A DNA stretch of 64,000 nucleotides from Spongiivirga citrea (GCF_010671565.1 NZ_JAABOQ010000001.1:124001-188000), one strand, 5' to 3'; counted from the stretch's first letter, positions 27,612-38,026 are shown. Program-made: numbers and translations. Notes: a model not told the origin generated them from the sequence alone.

Positions 27612-27902
27612 CTAGCTAAGATGCTGTTGCAATAATGTATTGAGAGCTTTTAAACGTTCATTTACCTCTGTATTCTCAGTTTCAGTGGTAATTGATTTTT
27701 GCTCTACTTGCGATGCAAATTGTAAGGCCGCCATGGCCAATACATCCTGCTTATCGCGAACTGCATAGCTTTCTTCAAAGCGTTTGATCATTGCTTCAAT
27801 GCTTTTGGCCGCTTTACGCAAGCCCTCTTCTTGGTTGGGATCTATCGTTAAAGGATATACCCTATCAGCAATTGACAATTTGATCTTAAGCTTATTGCTC
27901 AT
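27612..27902 (-). CDS. zapA: Cell division protein ZapA
   Basis: 96 residues. The N-terminal beta-hairpin domain (KLKIKLSIADRVYPLTI) and the helix with EEGLRKAAKSIEAMIKRF and KQDVLAMAALQFASQ are typical. ZapA bundles FtsZ filaments at the division ring. It follows a coiled-coil gene by nine bases on the same strand and precedes the 6S RNA. Confidence 0.92.
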   Translation of the reverse strand: MSNKLKIKLSIADRVYPLTIDPNQEEGLRKAAKSIEAMIKRFEESYAVRDKQDVLAMAALQFASQVEQKSITTETENTEVNERLKALNTLLQQHLS

Positions 27903-27911
27903 TAATTTTAA

Positions 27912-28202
27912 TTATTCAGAAAGTTGAACAATGCATTCGTCAATTTCCCGAATTAGCGTATTTATTTTCAGCTTAGCTTCTCTTTTTTCGGTCTCACCGC
28001 CGAGCATAGAATTTGCCATTTTCAAAGATTGGTACTTCTCTTCCCAATCATCAATCGCCAATTGCAATTCAGATGTTTTATTTTCCGAAACGATTAAATC
28101 CTTTGTCAACTTAGCATTAGCCTTCTTTAAAACCTCATATTTATGAAGTAGTTTACTAATTCTATTTTCTAAAGAATCAACAATTTGCGATATGTCATTC
28201 AT
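27912..28202 (-). CDS. Small coiled-coil protein upstream of zapA
   Basis: 96 residues, almost wholly helical heptads from SQIVDSLENRISKLLHKYE to the end, with no other motif. Position before zapA and shape suggest a division-associated partner, like ZapB in other bacteria, but sequence homology to ZapB is not evident to me. Confidence 0.8.
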   Translation of the reverse strand: MNDISQIVDSLENRISKLLHKYEVLKKANAKLTKDLIVSENKTSELQLAIDDWEEKYQSLKMANSMLGGETEKREAKLKINTLIREIDECIVQLSE

Positions 28203-28229
28203 TGGCTATAATAGTCTATGCTACTTAAA

Positions 28230-28260
28230 CAAAGTTAACATACTAGGCGAATACGACCAA
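28230..28260 (-). promoter_or_regulatory. Promoter of the zapA operon
   Basis: On the minus strand, TTG (28260-28258), a 20-base spacer and a perfect TAACTTTG (28237-28230), 28 bases before the first ATG. Confidence 0.75.
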
Positions 28261-28440
28261 CTGTTTTGGTGAAAAAGTTTGACGTCTTTAATATTCATTG
28301 TTAATTTCTTGGTTAAAAAGTGGCTTAGTTTTTGATTTCAAAAACTTTACCAACCGCATTCAAAATGATATTTTAGCCTAACTCCAACCTAACCTTTAAA
28401 TAGTACGAATATTTTAAAGCCATTTGGCCAACTTATTTAT

Positions 28441-30144
28441 ATGCGATTTACATTATACTTGCTCATACTTTTATTTTCTGCTGCGGCTTTTGGTCAAAAA
28501 AAATATCCTAAGGATGTTTTTAGAGCTCCTCTTGATATTCCTACCGTACTCGCAGGAACCTTTGGCGAATTACGTTCGGATCATTTCCATTCCGGAGTCG
28601 ATATTAAAACTCAGCAGCGCGAAGGTCTAGCTGTAAAATCTATTGGGCCGGGTTATATTTCGCGAATTAAAATATCGCATTGGGGGTTTGGTAAGGCATT
28701 GTATGTGACACATCCTAATGGTTATACCTCTGTCTATGCACATCTTCAAAAGTTCTCTCCTGAAATCGAAGCTTATATTAAAAAGAAACAATACGCTAAA
28801 AAAAGCTACACTATCCAGACATATCCTGAAAAAGGAGCATTGAACTTGAAAAAAGGTGATATTATAGCATATAGCGGAAATACGGGTGGTAGTTCAGGCC
28901 CTCATCTTCATTTTGAAATAAGGAAAACAGGAAATTCTAATCCTATTAATCCATTATTCTTTGGGATTGATGTTGAAGATGATAAACGTCCTGTTGTTAA
29001 AAGTGTATTTGCCTATTCGTTAAATGAGACTTCTCAAGTAAATCAGTCAAATAAACCCATTCAACTTAATTTAAGAGAAAGTAGCGAGGGGACTTTTGTA
29101 GCAGAACGCATTTTTGCCCATGGTAAAATTGGATTTGGTGTAAATACGGTCGATCGACAAAATCTAGCATATAACAATAATGGAATCTACAAAGTTGAAA
29201 CCTTAGTAAACGGGATCCCTTATTTTAATTACGATTTTGAAACATTTTCATTTGGCGAAACTCGATTTATTAACACCCTGATAGATTATACGCGCTATAA
29301 ATTGCATAAAGAACGTATTCAACGCTTGTTTAAAACTCCGGCAAATGAATTGAGTATTTATAACAAAGCCATCGACAATGGTATCATTAATGTAAAAGAT
29401 AGTTCTACCTACAATATTAAAATCAAGATCAAGGATATTAAAGACAATACCACTACCATTTACATTCCTGTTACCGGAAGAAAACAGCCGATTTTAATTG
29501 CAGATACCATTCGAAAAACACCGTATCGAATTAAAGCTAACGAGCGAAATATTTTTAAGGATAGTTCGGTAACAATCAATTTTTCTAAAAACACCTTTTA
29601 TAAGGATTTCTATCTTGATTTTAAATCGGAAAATGACACCACTACTTTACATACGCCAATAGAGGCTGTACACAAAAATTTCAGTGTATTATTTGATGTA
29701 AAAGATATTCCAAAGGAAGAAAGAGAACAACTTTTTATTGCGAGCTTAAGTAAAAGTGGAATTCCTATTTATCACGGCACTGTAAAAGAAGAAAATACCT
29801 TTAGAACACGCACAAAAACACTTGGTAAGTACTTTTTGGCAAAAGATACTGTACCACCGACCATTTTGGCCGATAATTTTAAAGATGAGCAATGGCTAAC
29901 CAATTTTAAATACTTAAAAGTAAAAATAGGCGATGATGTTAGTGGTATTAAAAGTTACAAAGGTACCATCGACGGACAATGGGTGTTGTTTGAGTACGAA
30001 CCAAAAAAGTCAATGCTAAGTTTTAACTTTAATGATATAACATTAGCTACTACCAAAAAAGCAAAACACAAATTAAAGATCGTAGTAACAGACAATGTCG
30101 GAAATAACACTACATTTGAGAGCACGTTTTATCGTAAAAAATAA
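28441..30144 (+). CDS. M23 family metallopeptidase
   Basis: 567 residues with a signal peptide ending AAAFGQ. The LytM domain near the N-terminus carries the zinc ligands His50 and Asp54 (DHFHSGVD) and His156 in SGPHLHFEIR, with His100 (VYAHLQ) also in place, so it should be an active peptidoglycan endopeptidase. The remaining 400 residues are beta-rich and may guide it to substrate or to an envelope complex. A TATTTTAG -7 element is at 28369-28376. Followed closely by a TonB receptor gene. Confidence 0.92.
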   Translation: MRFTLYLLILLFSAAAFGQKKYPKDVFRAPLDIPTVLAGTFGELRSDHFHSGVDIKTQQREGLAVKSIGPGYISRIKISHWGFGKALYVTHPNGYTSVYAHLQKFSPEIEAYIKKKQYAKKSYTIQTYPEKGALNLKKGDIIAYSGNTGGSSGPHLHFEIRKTGNSNPINPLFFGIDVEDDKRPVVKSVFAYSLNETSQVNQSNKPIQLNLRESSEGTFVAERIFAHGKIGFGVNTVDRQNLAYNNNGIYKVETLVNGIPYFNYDFETFSFGETRFINTLIDYTRYKLHKERIQRLFKTPANELSIYNKAIDNGIINVKDSSTYNIKIKIKDIKDNTTTIYIPVTGRKQPILIADTIRKTPYRIKANERNIFKDSSVTINFSKNTFYKDFYLDFKSENDTTTLHTPIEAVHKNFSVLFDVKDIPKEEREQLFIASLSKSGIPIYHGTVKEENTFRTRTKTLGKYFLAKDTVPPTILADNFKDEQWLTNFKYLKVKIGDDVSGIKSYKGTIDGQWVLFEYEPKKSMLSFNFNDITLATTKKAKHKLKIVVTDNVGNNTTFESTFYRKK

Positions 30145-30152
30145 ATCCTACA

Positions 30153-32606
30153 TTGCATTTATTCCGGCTGTTTCTTTTTCTTTTCTGCTGTGTTGCTTCT
30201 GCGCAAACAGCCACCGTTCGCGGTCTAGTCTTAAATGAAGAAAACGCCCCTTTAGCTAATGTCAATATTAGTTTTGAATCTGGCGGTGAAACAACTAATG
30301 AAAATGGTTTTTATACTTTTAAAATCCCATCTAATAAAGATATAGTTGTTCGTTTTACCCATATTGGTCAAAAGGATGTAGAGACCATCATCAACCTAAA
30401 AACAGGTGAAGAAATCGAGCTAAATATTGTTATGCTTACTAAAGTGGAACAGATAAGCGAGGTCGTCATTACTGCTAAGACTCGAGATAATATAAGTGGG
30501 ATAACCACTATAAGTCCTAAAGAAATTAGAAAAATACCAGGAGCTAATCCTGGAGTTGAAAATATATTAAAATCCTTACCAGGGGTTAATTCCAATAACG
30601 AACTCAGCACACAATTCTCGGTTCGAGGTGGCAACTACGATGAGAACCTAGTCTATGTAAATGAAATTGAAGTATATCGACCATTCTTGATTCGATCGGG
30701 TCAACAGGAAGGGCTCAGTTTTGTCAATAGTGATTTGGTGCAAAACGTCAATTTCTCCGCAGGGGGATTTCAGTCAAAATACGGCGATAAATTGTCTTCG
30801 GTTTTAGACATTACCTATCAAGTGCCGGTTGACTTTTCTGCTAGAATTAATGCGAGTTTGCTAGGTGGTAGTGCGGCTATTCAAACAGTATCTCCAAACA
30901 ATCGGTTCGCTGCTATTGCCGGAATTCGATATCGAGATAATAGTCTTTTAGTAAATAGTACACAGACCGAAAGTAATTTTAAACCGGCTTTTGCTGATTT
31001 TCAAGGCTATTTCACTTATAAGTTTACCAATAAGTTTCATTTAAATTTCTTGGGGAACATTTCCATTAATGATTATAACTATGAACCTTTAACTCGACGT
31101 GTTAATTTCGGAACCATTAATGAACCCATCGCCGTAAGAGTTAATTATCAAGGCAATGAACAAGACCGCTATCAAACAGCATTTGGCGCAATTAAAGCCA
31201 ACTACTTTTTAAACGATGAGATTACTTTAAAGCTTATCAGTTCAGTTTATCATACAACAGAACAAGAGTATTTTGACATTTTTGCACGTTATAGTGTAGG
31301 TCAGCCTAATACCGATATCGGATCGGAAGATTTTGGTGATATAACTGGTGCTGAAGCAATCGGTTCACAGTTAAATCATGCCCGAAACGATCTCGATGCT
31401 TTAATAATTAATACAGAGCACAAAGGCAGTTGGGAAAAAGGAAAAAATCGACTGGATTGGGGCGTAAAACACACCTTAGAAGATATTCGAGATAATGTTA
31501 TTGAATGGGAAGTTATCGACTCTGCTGGCTTTTCTATCCGTCCTCCCCTACCGGGTTTTGGTAATGATGAGCCTTATACACCCTTTACAGGACCTCTTGA
31601 GCCATTTCAGAATGTACAGGCACGTAACAATGTTCGTACAAATCGATTTTCAGCTTATACTCAATTCAGTAGACAAACAACGCTAGGCAAAAATGACCTG
31701 TGGTGGAATGTAGGTGTACGTACACATTTCTGGAACATTTCAGGAGATGGTATCGAAAGTACTTCTCAACAAGTTGTTAGTCCACGCGGGCAGATCGCCA
31801 TCAAGCCAAATTGGGAAAAAGATATGTTGTTTCGTTTTGCGGCTGGCGTCTACCATCAACCGCCTTTTTATCGAGAACTTAGAGATTCGCTGGGTGCCGT
31901 TCAACCAGATGTGAAAGCACAACAATCTATTCATCTTGTACTAGGAAACGATTATAGTTTTAAAATCTGGGATCGCAATTTTAAATTGACTTCAGAAGCA
32001 TACTACAAACATTTAACCGATGTGAATCCGTACACTTTAGAAAATGTGCGCATTCGTTATCGCGCGAGGAATAATGCAGAGGCATTTGCTTACGGACTTG
32101 ATTTGCGGTTAAATGGTGAATTCGTTCCTGGTACCGAAAGCTGGGTTAGTTTTGGGTATCTTAAAACAGAAGAAAACATCGATGATCGCGGATTCATTTC
32201 GCGACCGACTGATCAGCGTTTAAAGTTTGCCGTGCTTTTTCAGGATTACGTACCGCGATTACCCGACTTAAAAATGTATTTGAATATGGTATATAATACG
32301 GGATTACCGGGTGGGAGCCCCAGTTATGCCGACCCGTACTTATTTCAGAATCGTCTGCGTGATTATAAACGTGCAGATTTAGGGGTAAGCTATGTATTGG
32401 CCGATGCAAATAAACAGTTTAATAAAGGACATTGGCTACATGCCTTTAAAGAATTGAATGTTGGCTTCGAAATATTCAATATTTTTGATGTAACAAATTC
32501 AATTACCAACACTTGGGTTCGAAATTCGTTTACACGTCAGCAATTTGCAATACCAAATTTTATGACCCAACGTGTCTTTAATGTCAAAATCGGAATGCAA
32601 TTTTAG
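30153..32606 (+). CDS. TonB-dependent outer-membrane receptor
   Basis: 817 residues. A signal peptide (LFLFLFCCVASAQ) precedes a carboxypeptidase-like domain (VRGLVLNEENAPLANVNISF), a plug (KIPGANPGVENILKSLPGVN, SVRGGNYDENLVYVNEIEVY) and a 22-strand-type barrel ending in FNVKIGMQF. The start must be TTG at 30153 because a stop lies 18 bases upstream in frame and no ATG gives a signal peptide. It imports an unknown large ligand; there is no SusD partner, so it is not a polysaccharide utilisation pair. It lies in a run with the M23 gene and the next two genes. Confidence 0.92.
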   Translation: MHLFRLFLFLFCCVASAQTATVRGLVLNEENAPLANVNISFESGGETTNENGFYTFKIPSNKDIVVRFTHIGQKDVETIINLKTGEEIELNIVMLTKVEQISEVVITAKTRDNISGITTISPKEIRKIPGANPGVENILKSLPGVNSNNELSTQFSVRGGNYDENLVYVNEIEVYRPFLIRSGQQEGLSFVNSDLVQNVNFSAGGFQSKYGDKLSSVLDITYQVPVDFSARINASLLGGSAAIQTVSPNNRFAAIAGIRYRDNSLLVNSTQTESNFKPAFADFQGYFTYKFTNKFHLNFLGNISINDYNYEPLTRRVNFGTINEPIAVRVNYQGNEQDRYQTAFGAIKANYFLNDEITLKLISSVYHTTEQEYFDIFARYSVGQPNTDIGSEDFGDITGAEAIGSQLNHARNDLDALIINTEHKGSWEKGKNRLDWGVKHTLEDIRDNVIEWEVIDSAGFSIRPPLPGFGNDEPYTPFTGPLEPFQNVQARNNVRTNRFSAYTQFSRQTTLGKNDLWWNVGVRTHFWNISGDGIESTSQQVVSPRGQIAIKPNWEKDMLFRFAAGVYHQPPFYRELRDSLGAVQPDVKAQQSIHLVLGNDYSFKIWDRNFKLTSEAYYKHLTDVNPYTLENVRIRYRARNNAEAFAYGLDLRLNGEFVPGTESWVSFGYLKTEENIDDRGFISRPTDQRLKFAVLFQDYVPRLPDLKMYLNMVYNTGLPGGSPSYADPYLFQNRLRDYKRADLGVSYVLADANKQFNKGHWLHAFKELNVGFEIFNIFDVTNSITNTWVRNSFTRQQFAIPNFMTQRVFNVKIGMQF

Positions 32607-32608
32607 TT

Positions 32609-33271
32609 ATGAATAGACTTTTAAGCATGGTTTGTTGTTTTATTCTTTGGTCTTCGGTTAGCGTTGGTCAGGGAAAAAACTCTTATGAGAGCCCCGATTT
32701 TGATGAACTTACTGAAAATCATCAAAAAATTGCAATCATTCCTTTTTTGACTTCATTGAATTTAGATGAAGATATTAATGCCGATCAACTAGAAAAATTA
32801 GAAGAGCAAGAAGGTTATGAAGCTCAAAATGCATTAGAAGCTTACTTTTTAAGTAGAAATAATAGACGTAAAGCCTTTGTTGTTGACTTTCAAGATGTGA
32901 AGGAGACGAATAGAACGCTATCAAAAAATGGTGTGGATTATAAGAATCTGGATATCTATAGCCCGAAAGAGCTTTGCAAAATATTAGATGTCGATGGCAT
33001 TGTAAGTGGCAGACTTATTTTAAGCGCCCTCATTTCAGAAGGTATTGATGAGTCGTTTGACCTATTGGCCTTTTTATCAGGAAAATCTGATTTCGGTAAA
33101 ATCATCATCAAAACGAGCGATGGAGATACTGGAAGACTCATATGGCGCTACGAACAAACAATTACCAGAAAAAGCGGAAAAAACACTACTGCCATTATGG
33201 AAAAAATGATGCGCAAAGCAACACGTAAGTTTCCTTATGACAAAGAGCGTATTCGGAAAAGAAACAAATAA
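32609..33271 (+). CDS. Exported hypothetical protein
   Basis: 220 residues with a signal peptide (CCFILWSSVSVGQ). It contains HQKIAIIPFLTSLNLDEDI and a segment resembling lipoprotein GNA1162/CsgG-like folds (ELCKILDVDGIVSGRLILS), and it ends in a very basic tail. Two bases separate it from the TonB receptor. It may be a periplasmic accessory of that receptor; I do not recognise a definite family. Confidence 0.7.
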   Translation: MNRLLSMVCCFILWSSVSVGQGKNSYESPDFDELTENHQKIAIIPFLTSLNLDEDINADQLEKLEEQEGYEAQNALEAYFLSRNNRRKAFVVDFQDVKETNRTLSKNGVDYKNLDIYSPKELCKILDVDGIVSGRLILSALISEGIDESFDLLAFLSGKSDFGKIIIKTSDGDTGRLIWRYEQTITRKSGKNTTAIMEKMMRKATRKFPYDKERIRKRNK

Positions 33272-33300
33272 ACCACTTTATACGCTGTTACCTGCACTTT

Positions 33301-34536
33301 ATGTCAAAAACACTTGTCGTTCTATTTCTATTTTCATTTCAACTAGTACTTGGACAACAGGATAATTCAACTAAAAATAAATTTACCGTTGAGCTTTTCT
33401 CAGGTTTTACATCCGAGGCCAATGAAGGATTTCCTGATAGAAATCTTCAAATTGGCGGGTCTCTTTCTATTGGCACCTATCAAGGGCTAAATCGAGCTGA
33501 GTGGTCATATTGGCTTGGTGGTGCTTCTAGCGGGCTCTCCCTCTCATATCAAAATTTAGGCAACAATGAGCTAATAGGAAGTGCATTTGCACTTATGCCT
33601 TACTTCGAAATTCCGATTTTCAACAAAGGGCGGGAAAACAAAAAGCTTTGGCTAAACGCCGGATTCGGATTTTCATATATCAATAAGAAATTTGATACTG
33701 ATACTAATTTTTTCAATAAGGCAATCTCCACCAATATCAATTGGGCATACCGGACATCCTTGTCCTACCAATTATATCGGACCAACAATATGCATCTAAA
33801 AACTGCCATTGGATATTTTCATCACTCTAATGGGCATACGCGACTTCCTAATCAAGGATTGAATTCATTTTTAGTCAGTGTTACATCCGATTTTTATGGA
33901 AATTCGAAGCAGCAAGATATTCAGCAAGACACACCAACTCCACTCTCTTCAAAATATCAATTTATATCGGTTAGAACAGGGTTGGGCATCAATACATTTA
34001 GCACGCTCGTTGCCAATGACCAAAAACCGGTATATGCATTTGCAGCGAGTTATGGATTTGTAAAAAACAATACGTTTAAATTCGAGTTTGGCGCTTACTA
34101 TCGCTTTTATAAACAATACCATGACTTTATTAAAAGTGATGATGAACTAGTTGCTGAACGATTTGCCTTCTTCAAAGAAAAGCCAGGCTTAAATGCTTCA
34201 AATTATGGTCTTTTTGCTGGTGCTGGCTTACTTTTAGGCCATATAGGAGCTGATCTTCAATTGGGATTAAACATTCATAAACCTTTTTACCAGGTAGATT
34301 GGTTGATTAATGAAGGTGAAGGAATCTACCAAAGCTCTTTTCATCGACTCGGTGAATTAGATTGGTATTACGAAATTAAAAGAACGGTAATGAGTCGTAT
34401 GGGGCTTACGGCTTATTTAATCAACACAAAAAAGAATCCGAAACACAATGTTTATTTATCAGCACATTTAAATGCCAACCTAGGACAAGCCGATTTTAGC
34501 GAGTTGAGCTTGGGATATGTGAAGCGGTTGGATTAA
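33301..34536 (+). CDS. Acyloxyacyl hydrolase (PagL-like) outer-membrane protein
   Basis: 411 residues with a signal peptide ending FQLVLGQ. The YFHHSNGHTRLPNQGLNS segment matches the His-Ser active-site region of PagL-type lipid A deacylases, within a membrane barrel of alternating strands. It is nearly twice the length of PagL, with a second barrel-like half. It would trim an acyl chain from lipid A, changing outer-membrane properties. Probably the last gene of the 28.4-34.5 kb run. Confidence 0.75.
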   Translation: MSKTLVVLFLFSFQLVLGQQDNSTKNKFTVELFSGFTSEANEGFPDRNLQIGGSLSIGTYQGLNRAEWSYWLGGASSGLSLSYQNLGNNELIGSAFALMPYFEIPIFNKGRENKKLWLNAGFGFSYINKKFDTDTNFFNKAISTNINWAYRTSLSYQLYRTNNMHLKTAIGYFHHSNGHTRLPNQGLNSFLVSVTSDFYGNSKQQDIQQDTPTPLSSKYQFISVRTGLGINTFSTLVANDQKPVYAFAASYGFVKNNTFKFEFGAYYRFYKQYHDFIKSDDELVAERFAFFKEKPGLNASNYGLFAGAGLLLGHIGADLQLGLNIHKPFYQVDWLINEGEGIYQSSFHRLGELDWYYEIKRTVMSRMGLTAYLINTKKNPKHNVYLSAHLNANLGQADFSELSLGYVKRLD

Positions 34537-34571
34537 ACTTTCAAAAAAACAGAAGAGCAATAGAATAAGTT

Positions 34572-35774
34572 CTAATGCGGTCTTGAGTATAGTTTTAACT
34601 CCTTCAATTCAGGCAGCAAATAGTGATATTCTTCAAACTTTTCCTCGCTTAATAATTCTTCTCTTATTTCCGTAATGAATTGGTATTGATTCTCAGATAT
34701 CCAAAAGGCTCTATAAGGTTCTGTTCTATAGTAAAGTAACTCTTCATTTTTCACATAAACATTACACTCGTTTGCAACCGTTATAAATTGAGAAAATAGT
34801 TTGAATAATTCCTCCTTTTTTTTACTCGATGCTCCATAATTATATAATTGATATCTGACAGCGTATGGATGTGGCGACCACCATCTGGTTTGGTAATGCT
34901 TAAAAAAATCGGAACCTCTTAGATGTCTATACCTATTATGTACAATTATTTTTGCCAGAATAATCGTATCTAATGAAACTTCCTTTTTACTATTAAAAGA
35001 TTCTATTACCTCATCAATTAAAGGAACCAAACCATCATGGTATTTTTGATGTAGCAACCGTTCCGTAAGACGATTATATGTTATTTTATGATCTTGTTCT
35101 GCCTCGTCTAGTGTCAATTTTATAAAATCAAAATTCCTTTTATTATCTGCATAATGTATGCTATGTACAGTCGATTTATCTATATGAATAGCTTTTGCCA
35201 ATAAAGGCGTACCAATTAGCAAAAGAGGAATATAAACTAAAAGGAAATTTCGCGATTTATAAACTGAATTTAAAAGACTAAAGTTGAAAAGAAAAAGAAA
35301 TAGTACGATTAGATAATAAAGTAACGGACCGTGATTGCCCACCTTAAGGCTATCATGAAAAAATCCATGACCCGAAGAAAAGTAAATAAAAACATTAGTC
35401 CCCATTCTAAAAACTCCCCATATAGTCATCCAAAAAATAAAGTAGCCGATCGTTTTGAAATATCGCTTTCTTCGCCTATTGCATCGGTTTTGGTTAGTAT
35501 CTAAAAGCCATATCCATATAGCAATTAAAAAACCGAGTAAGATCGATAAACAAGCAAAAAAATACTCATAAAACCTCTCTACAAAAGGTTCATCAATTAA
35601 CAAGTCGCCCATTGAGGTAATCACAACTCTTAATGTCTCTCTCGTGTAAGAAAACCCAAAAGCCAATGCGATAGTAGCAATAAGACCCGCAAAAACCCCC
35701 ATCCGAAATTGTCTCTTCCCAATATTGGATATAGAAAATGGCATTCTGTAAGAAAACTTTTTTCTCATAGACAT
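34572..35774 (-). CDS. Hypothetical membrane protein
   Basis: 400 residues. Five to six hydrophobic segments occupy the first ~190 residues (for example FRMGVFAGLIATIALAFGF, FFACLSILLGFLIAIWIWLL), followed by a charged soluble domain of about 200 residues with many Tyr and Glu. I recognise no family. It is monocistronic and convergent with the lipid A gene. Confidence 0.72.
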   Translation of the reverse strand: MSMRKKFSYRMPFSISNIGKRQFRMGVFAGLIATIALAFGFSYTRETLRVVITSMGDLLIDEPFVERFYEYFFACLSILLGFLIAIWIWLLDTNQNRCNRRRKRYFKTIGYFIFWMTIWGVFRMGTNVFIYFSSGHGFFHDSLKVGNHGPLLYYLIVLFLFLFNFSLLNSVYKSRNFLLVYIPLLLIGTPLLAKAIHIDKSTVHSIHYADNKRNFDFIKLTLDEAEQDHKITYNRLTERLLHQKYHDGLVPLIDEVIESFNSKKEVSLDTIILAKIIVHNRYRHLRGSDFFKHYQTRWWSPHPYAVRYQLYNYGASSKKKEELFKLFSQFITVANECNVYVKNEELLYYRTEPYRAFWISENQYQFITEIREELLSEEKFEEYHYLLPELKELKLYSRPH

Positions 35775-35854
35775 TAAACATCGTTAATTATTAAGAATGA
35801 CTTCTTTTCAATTCATTGAACTGAAAACGTGAAAATCAAAACACTAAACCAGAA

Positions 35855-36658
35855 CTAGAATCTATTATCCCCATCCAGTAAATCACCCAATCCTCCAAGA
35901 ATACTGCCTTCGCCTTTACTATTGCCTCCTTTAGGTAATGAGGATAAAATACGGCCTGCTAATCTGCTAAACGGTAATGATTGAATATAGGCTGTACCAG
36001 GCCCTTCGAGCCTAGCATAAAAAACACCTTCACCTCCAAAAATCTTATTCTTTATACCCTTAATGTATTCTATATCGTAGTCTACATCTTTAGTAAAGCC
36101 AATAAGGCAGCCAGTATCAATCTTTAAAACCTCACCAGCTAGCAGTTCTTTTTTAGCAGTGGTACCACCGGCGTGAACAAAAGCCATACCATCTCCTTCT
36201 AGCTTTTGCATTATAAAACCTTCGCCACCAAATAAACCTCTTCCTAGCTTTTTCGAAAACTCGATACCGACATTTACGCCTTTAGCAGCACACAAAAACG
36301 CATCTTTTTGGCAAATAAACTTTCCGCCAAATTCAGTTAAGTCAATTGGGATGATTTTCCCAGGATAAGGCGATGCAAAACTAACTTTACGTTTACCGCC
36401 ATCTTGATTCAAATAAGCGGTCATAAACAGACTTTCTCCAGTTAGCACTCTCTTTCCTGCCGAAAATATCTTTCCTAATATCCCTTTTTCTTGATTGGAG
36501 CCGTCTCCGAAAATGGTATCCATTTCTATCCCACTTTCCATCATCATAAAACTTCCAGCTTCGGCAACTACAGCTTCTTGTGGATCGAGTTCGATCTCTA
36601 CATATTGCATTTCTTCACCATAAATATGGTAATCGATTTCATGACTTCTTATACTCAT
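35855..36658 (-). CDS. AIM24/TIGR00266 family protein
   Basis: 267 residues. The protein is a beta-rich fold with repeated EAGSFMMMESGIEMDT, GKRVLTGESLFMTAYLN and GLFGGEGFIMQKLEGDG segments, diagnostic of the TIGR00266/AIM24 group. Yeast AIM24 affects mitochondrial respiration; the bacterial role is unknown. A C-terminal Gly-rich tail (GGLGDLLDGD) follows. Monocistronic. Confidence 0.88.
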   Translation of the reverse strand: MSIRSHEIDYHIYGEEMQYVEIELDPQEAVVAEAGSFMMMESGIEMDTIFGDGSNQEKGILGKIFSAGKRVLTGESLFMTAYLNQDGGKRKVSFASPYPGKIIPIDLTEFGGKFICQKDAFLCAAKGVNVGIEFSKKLGRGLFGGEGFIMQKLEGDGMAFVHAGGTTAKKELLAGEVLKIDTGCLIGFTKDVDYDIEYIKGIKNKIFGGEGVFYARLEGPGTAYIQSLPFSRLAGRILSSLPKGGNSKGEGSILGGLGDLLDGDNRF

Positions 36659-36805
36659 AATACATATTGTAAATAGTTGATATTGATAACTATTGGTGCT
36701 GATTTGGCTTTTTCTGTTACAGCATTTATCAATTATTTTTAAAAATATGGTAGGAGTTTTCTCGTTTGAGTTGTTATTTATGTAGAACCCATAATAAATT
36801 TTAAC

Positions 36806-37300
36806 ATGAATTTTTCTAAATTAAATTTTTCAATAACTACCAAAACAATACAATTGTTTTCAATTGCTTTTGCATTGGTTTTAATGACAAGCTGTAATAG
36901 TGATGATGATAATGTATTTGCAGATGTTACAGTAAACGGAACATTGTTAACAGCAAGCCCATCTGATTTTACAGTTGGAGACACCTCAGATTTTAATGGT
37001 GACGTCGATGCTAGTTTTACTGGTAATGGAGGCTCTGCAACACGAGTATTTAGCTGGAACAACAACCTTGTTACCGCTGATTACAATGCAGATATCACAG
37101 CTACTTCTGATGGAAATTTTCAGATGATTGTAAGAGATGCTGAAGAAACTATTGTTTTAGATAGAACAATCCAAGGAGGAGCTGAGCCTGATTCTTTTAG
37201 CGGTGTAACAAGTCAAGGAGTTTCTGGAATATGGACTGTTACTATAGTAGTGACTAACTTTAATGGAGATGGTAGTTTTTCCTTAAGTGAAGGAAACTAA
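36806..37300 (+). CDS. Hypothetical lipoprotein
   Basis: 164 residues with a lipoprotein signal (FALVLMTSCNSDDDN, acidic residues after Cys as in surface-exposed Bacteroidota lipoproteins). The mature part is a small beta-sandwich rich in Thr, Asp and Gly, ending FNGDGSFSLSEGN. No family recognised. Single gene with its own terminator. Confidence 0.75.
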   Translation: MNFSKLNFSITTKTIQLFSIAFALVLMTSCNSDDDNVFADVTVNGTLLTASPSDFTVGDTSDFNGDVDASFTGNGGSATRVFSWNNNLVTADYNADITATSDGNFQMIVRDAEETIVLDRTIQGGAEPDSFSGVTSQGVSGIWTVTIVVTNFNGDGSFSLSEGN

Positions 37301-37330
37301 ATCTAATAATTCCTAACTATTATAAATTGC

Positions 37331-37366
37331 AAGGAGTGGTACTAAAAAAAGTATCGCTCCTTTTTT
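37331..37366 (+). terminator. Terminator
   Basis: Stem AAGGAGTGGTACT pairing with AGTATCGCTCCTT (13 bp with three G-U type pairs), loop of A residues, then a T-run. Confidence 0.85.
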
Positions 37367-37458
37367 GTTATGCCAGCATTTTAGCTGATCTCCTCAAACT
37401 TTCAGGCTTATTTTTTACAATTTGCCTTTTTCGAATACGCAGTAGATTATTTAAAAGA

Positions 37459-37911
37459 TTATTTCAACTTAACAGTCCATTCAAAATTAAAGGTAGAAAC
37501 CACTATTCCATCTTGATTAACGCCAACCGACTTCATCCAAACAGTTTGTCCCTCTCCAGTTTCGATAGTTTTAGAAATAGCTTCATCAATTAAATGGCCA
37601 TCATTACAAGTAAAGGTTATTCGGCCAGTAGCTTTTTTAGAAAAATTAGCATTATTATTTTGTACTAACATGGAAATTTTGCGTCCGCTATTTCTAATTG
37701 CTGCGGTTACCATCGCTCCCGTTGCCATTTCCGCAGCCATACCTTGCACTGCCCAAAACATGCTATTAAACGGATTTTGATTAATCCAACGGTGTTTAAT
37801 ACTTACAACACAGGTTTTAGCATCAATACTTTTTACTCGCACACCACACAACCAGCCTGATGGTAATTTAAATGCGCTGAATATATTGATATTTCTAGGG
37901 GTCATCTTCAT
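37459..37911 (-). CDS. DUF4442 hot-dog-fold protein
   Basis: 150 residues. The signature is NPFNSMFWAVQGMAAEMATG, the helix of a hot-dog fold, with flanking strands. DUF4442 proteins are related to thioesterases (PaaI/YiiD type). It probably acts on an acyl-CoA or similar thioester in the cytoplasm, but the substrate is unknown. Confidence 0.82.
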   Translation of the reverse strand: MKMTPRNINIFSAFKLPSGWLCGVRVKSIDAKTCVVSIKHRWINQNPFNSMFWAVQGMAAEMATGAMVTAAIRNSGRKISMLVQNNNANFSKKATGRITFTCNDGHLIDEAISKTIETGEGQTVWMKSVGVNQDGIVVSTFNFEWTVKLK

Positions 37912-37994
37912 TTAGCCGAGTTTTAAGCGTCTAAAATAGGTAATATATAGATAGTTTAAAATGTTAAATTATTCTTAATTTTTAGTACTATGTA

Positions 37995-38026
37995 TTGCAT
38001 AATACCTTTTTTTAGACATATATTTG
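37995..38026 (+). promoter_or_regulatory. Promoter of the DUF4870 gene
   Basis: TTG at 37995-37997, a 21-base spacer and a perfect TATATTTG at 38019-38026, about 80 bases before the ATG. Confidence 0.75.
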